From Sulfurimonas sp. C5 (lineage in GTDB: Bacteria > Campylobacterota > Campylobacteria > Campylobacterales > Sulfurimonadaceae), in assembly GCF_029872055.1 (NCBI RefSeq), contig NZ_JARXNQ010000001.1, positions 790,883 through 854,882 on the forward strand: a stretch of DNA of 64,000 nt, given 5' to 3'. The notes beneath the pieces were generated by a model. It saw nothing but the letters and a program-made list of their open reading frames with translations. It was not told the origin of the DNA and ran no database searches. This document shows, in pieces, positions 63,762 to 64,000 of the stretch. Made by a program: the position numbers and the translations under genes. Numbering within the stretch: position 1 is the first letter of the stretch; every line of letters starts with the position of its first letter.

Positions 63762-64000
63762 ATGAAAAACTTGTCAATTAAACTACAGGTAATTCTGTTA
63801 GTGTTTATTTCCCTTATTACATTAGCAGTTATCACAACTTTCATCTCTGTCAATGATTCAAAATCAACTTTGATGAAAAATAGCTATAACCAGTTGACAA
63901 TGGTCAGAGATATTAAAAAAAGTAGAATTGAAACCTATTTTAATAATCGAGTTAAAGATATTGAACTTTTAGCAGGTTCAGAAGAGATTAAAAATATGGT
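63762..64000 (+). CDS. Methyl-accepting chemotaxis protein, 3' end outside window
   Basis: The frame starts at ATG 63762 (AAAGG 11 nt upstream) and runs off the right edge after 79 codons. It begins with MKNLSIKLQVILLVFISLITLAVITTF, a cytoplasmic tip and first span, then a periplasmic helix with MVRDIKKSRIETYFNNRVKDIELLA, the usual start of a helical or dCache sensor in chemoreceptors. The signalling domain is not visible, so a sensor kinase or cyclase is possible. Confidence 0.72.
   Translation, partial: MKNLSIKLQVILLVFISLITLAVITTFISVNDSKSTLMKNSYNQLTMVRDIKKSRIETYFNNRVKDIELLAGSEEIKNM

Noticed and set aside
1..64000. tRNA, rRNA, CRISPR, insertion sequences, prophage, tandem repeats
   Set aside because: I looked through the intergenic gaps and gene content and saw no cloverleaf, repeat-spacer pattern, transposase, integrase or long repeat. 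Gaps are mostly under 120 nt.

Overview
This window is AT-rich, densely packed bacterial chromosome that reads as Campylobacterota (formerly Epsilonproteobacteria), most like Sulfurimonas or a close relative. The evidence is the ppiD-like/ftsA/ftsZ order, histidine kinases with the HQWRQPL H-box, a MutS carrying a C-terminal HNH nuclease (a form reported from this group), TATAAT boxes with weak or absent -35 elements, and FliL/FlgH with many c-di-GMP proteins. The genus is inference. There are no rRNAs, tRNAs, insertion sequences, prophage genes or CRISPR arrays that I can see; this is core chromosome.

Layout. 1-5.5 kb: phospholipase A1 (cut by the window edge), recR and mltA on the minus strand, dnaJ and an aldolase-like gene on plus, bioA on minus. 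5.6-9.9 kb: a PpiD/SurA-like anchored chaperone, ftsA, ftsZ and a tiny J-domain protein. 9.9-14.1 kb: a 52-residue membrane protein and a tightly overlapping four-gene operon (NosL-like protein, MacB-like permease, LolD-like ATPase, DsbB-like membrane protein) in which every non-ATPase member has a CxxC pair. 14.1-23.8 kb (minus): prmC, an M48 protease, an SLC13 transporter, a zinc-type CDF exporter, gpsA, a voltage-sensor-type K+ channel with two RCK proteins, and gatB. 23.9-28.7 kb: pcm, a structured stretch without a clear gene, atpB, a haem-c sensor-type protein, rny and a folate cyclo-ligase. 28.7-34.6 kb: tlpA, ftsY, radA, beta-carbonic anhydrase, fliL, an MddA-like methyltransferase, acpS and thiS. 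34.7-45.2 kb: a monohaem lipoprotein, an unknown membrane protein, then a long plus-strand run (dapC-like, murC, mutS2, a BaiN/HI0933 flavoprotein, lemA, DUF3137, EI24). 45.2-60 kb: a UvrD-type helicase, valS, SulP, three GGDEF/EAL proteins, and a flgH / transglutaminase-like / histidine kinase operon. 60-64 kb: a Mut7-C protein, the MutS-HNH protein, and the start of a chemotaxis receptor.

Three things stand out. First, the 1014-residue MutS with an HNH nuclease looks like the MutS7 type known from octocoral mitochondria and giant viruses; a separate MutS2 is also present and no mutL is seen here. Second, the NosL/ABC/DsbB-like operon is a good candidate for an undescribed periplasmic metal- or thiol-handling system. 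Third, seven genes (mltA, bioA, pcm, dapC-like, helicase, two c-di-GMP proteins) have a -10 box exactly 6-7 nt before an ATG and no Shine-Dalgarno, which predicts leaderless mRNAs; neighbours with a more distant TATAAT keep a Shine-Dalgarno.

All assignments come from reading translated motifs and sequence by eye; no database search was run.
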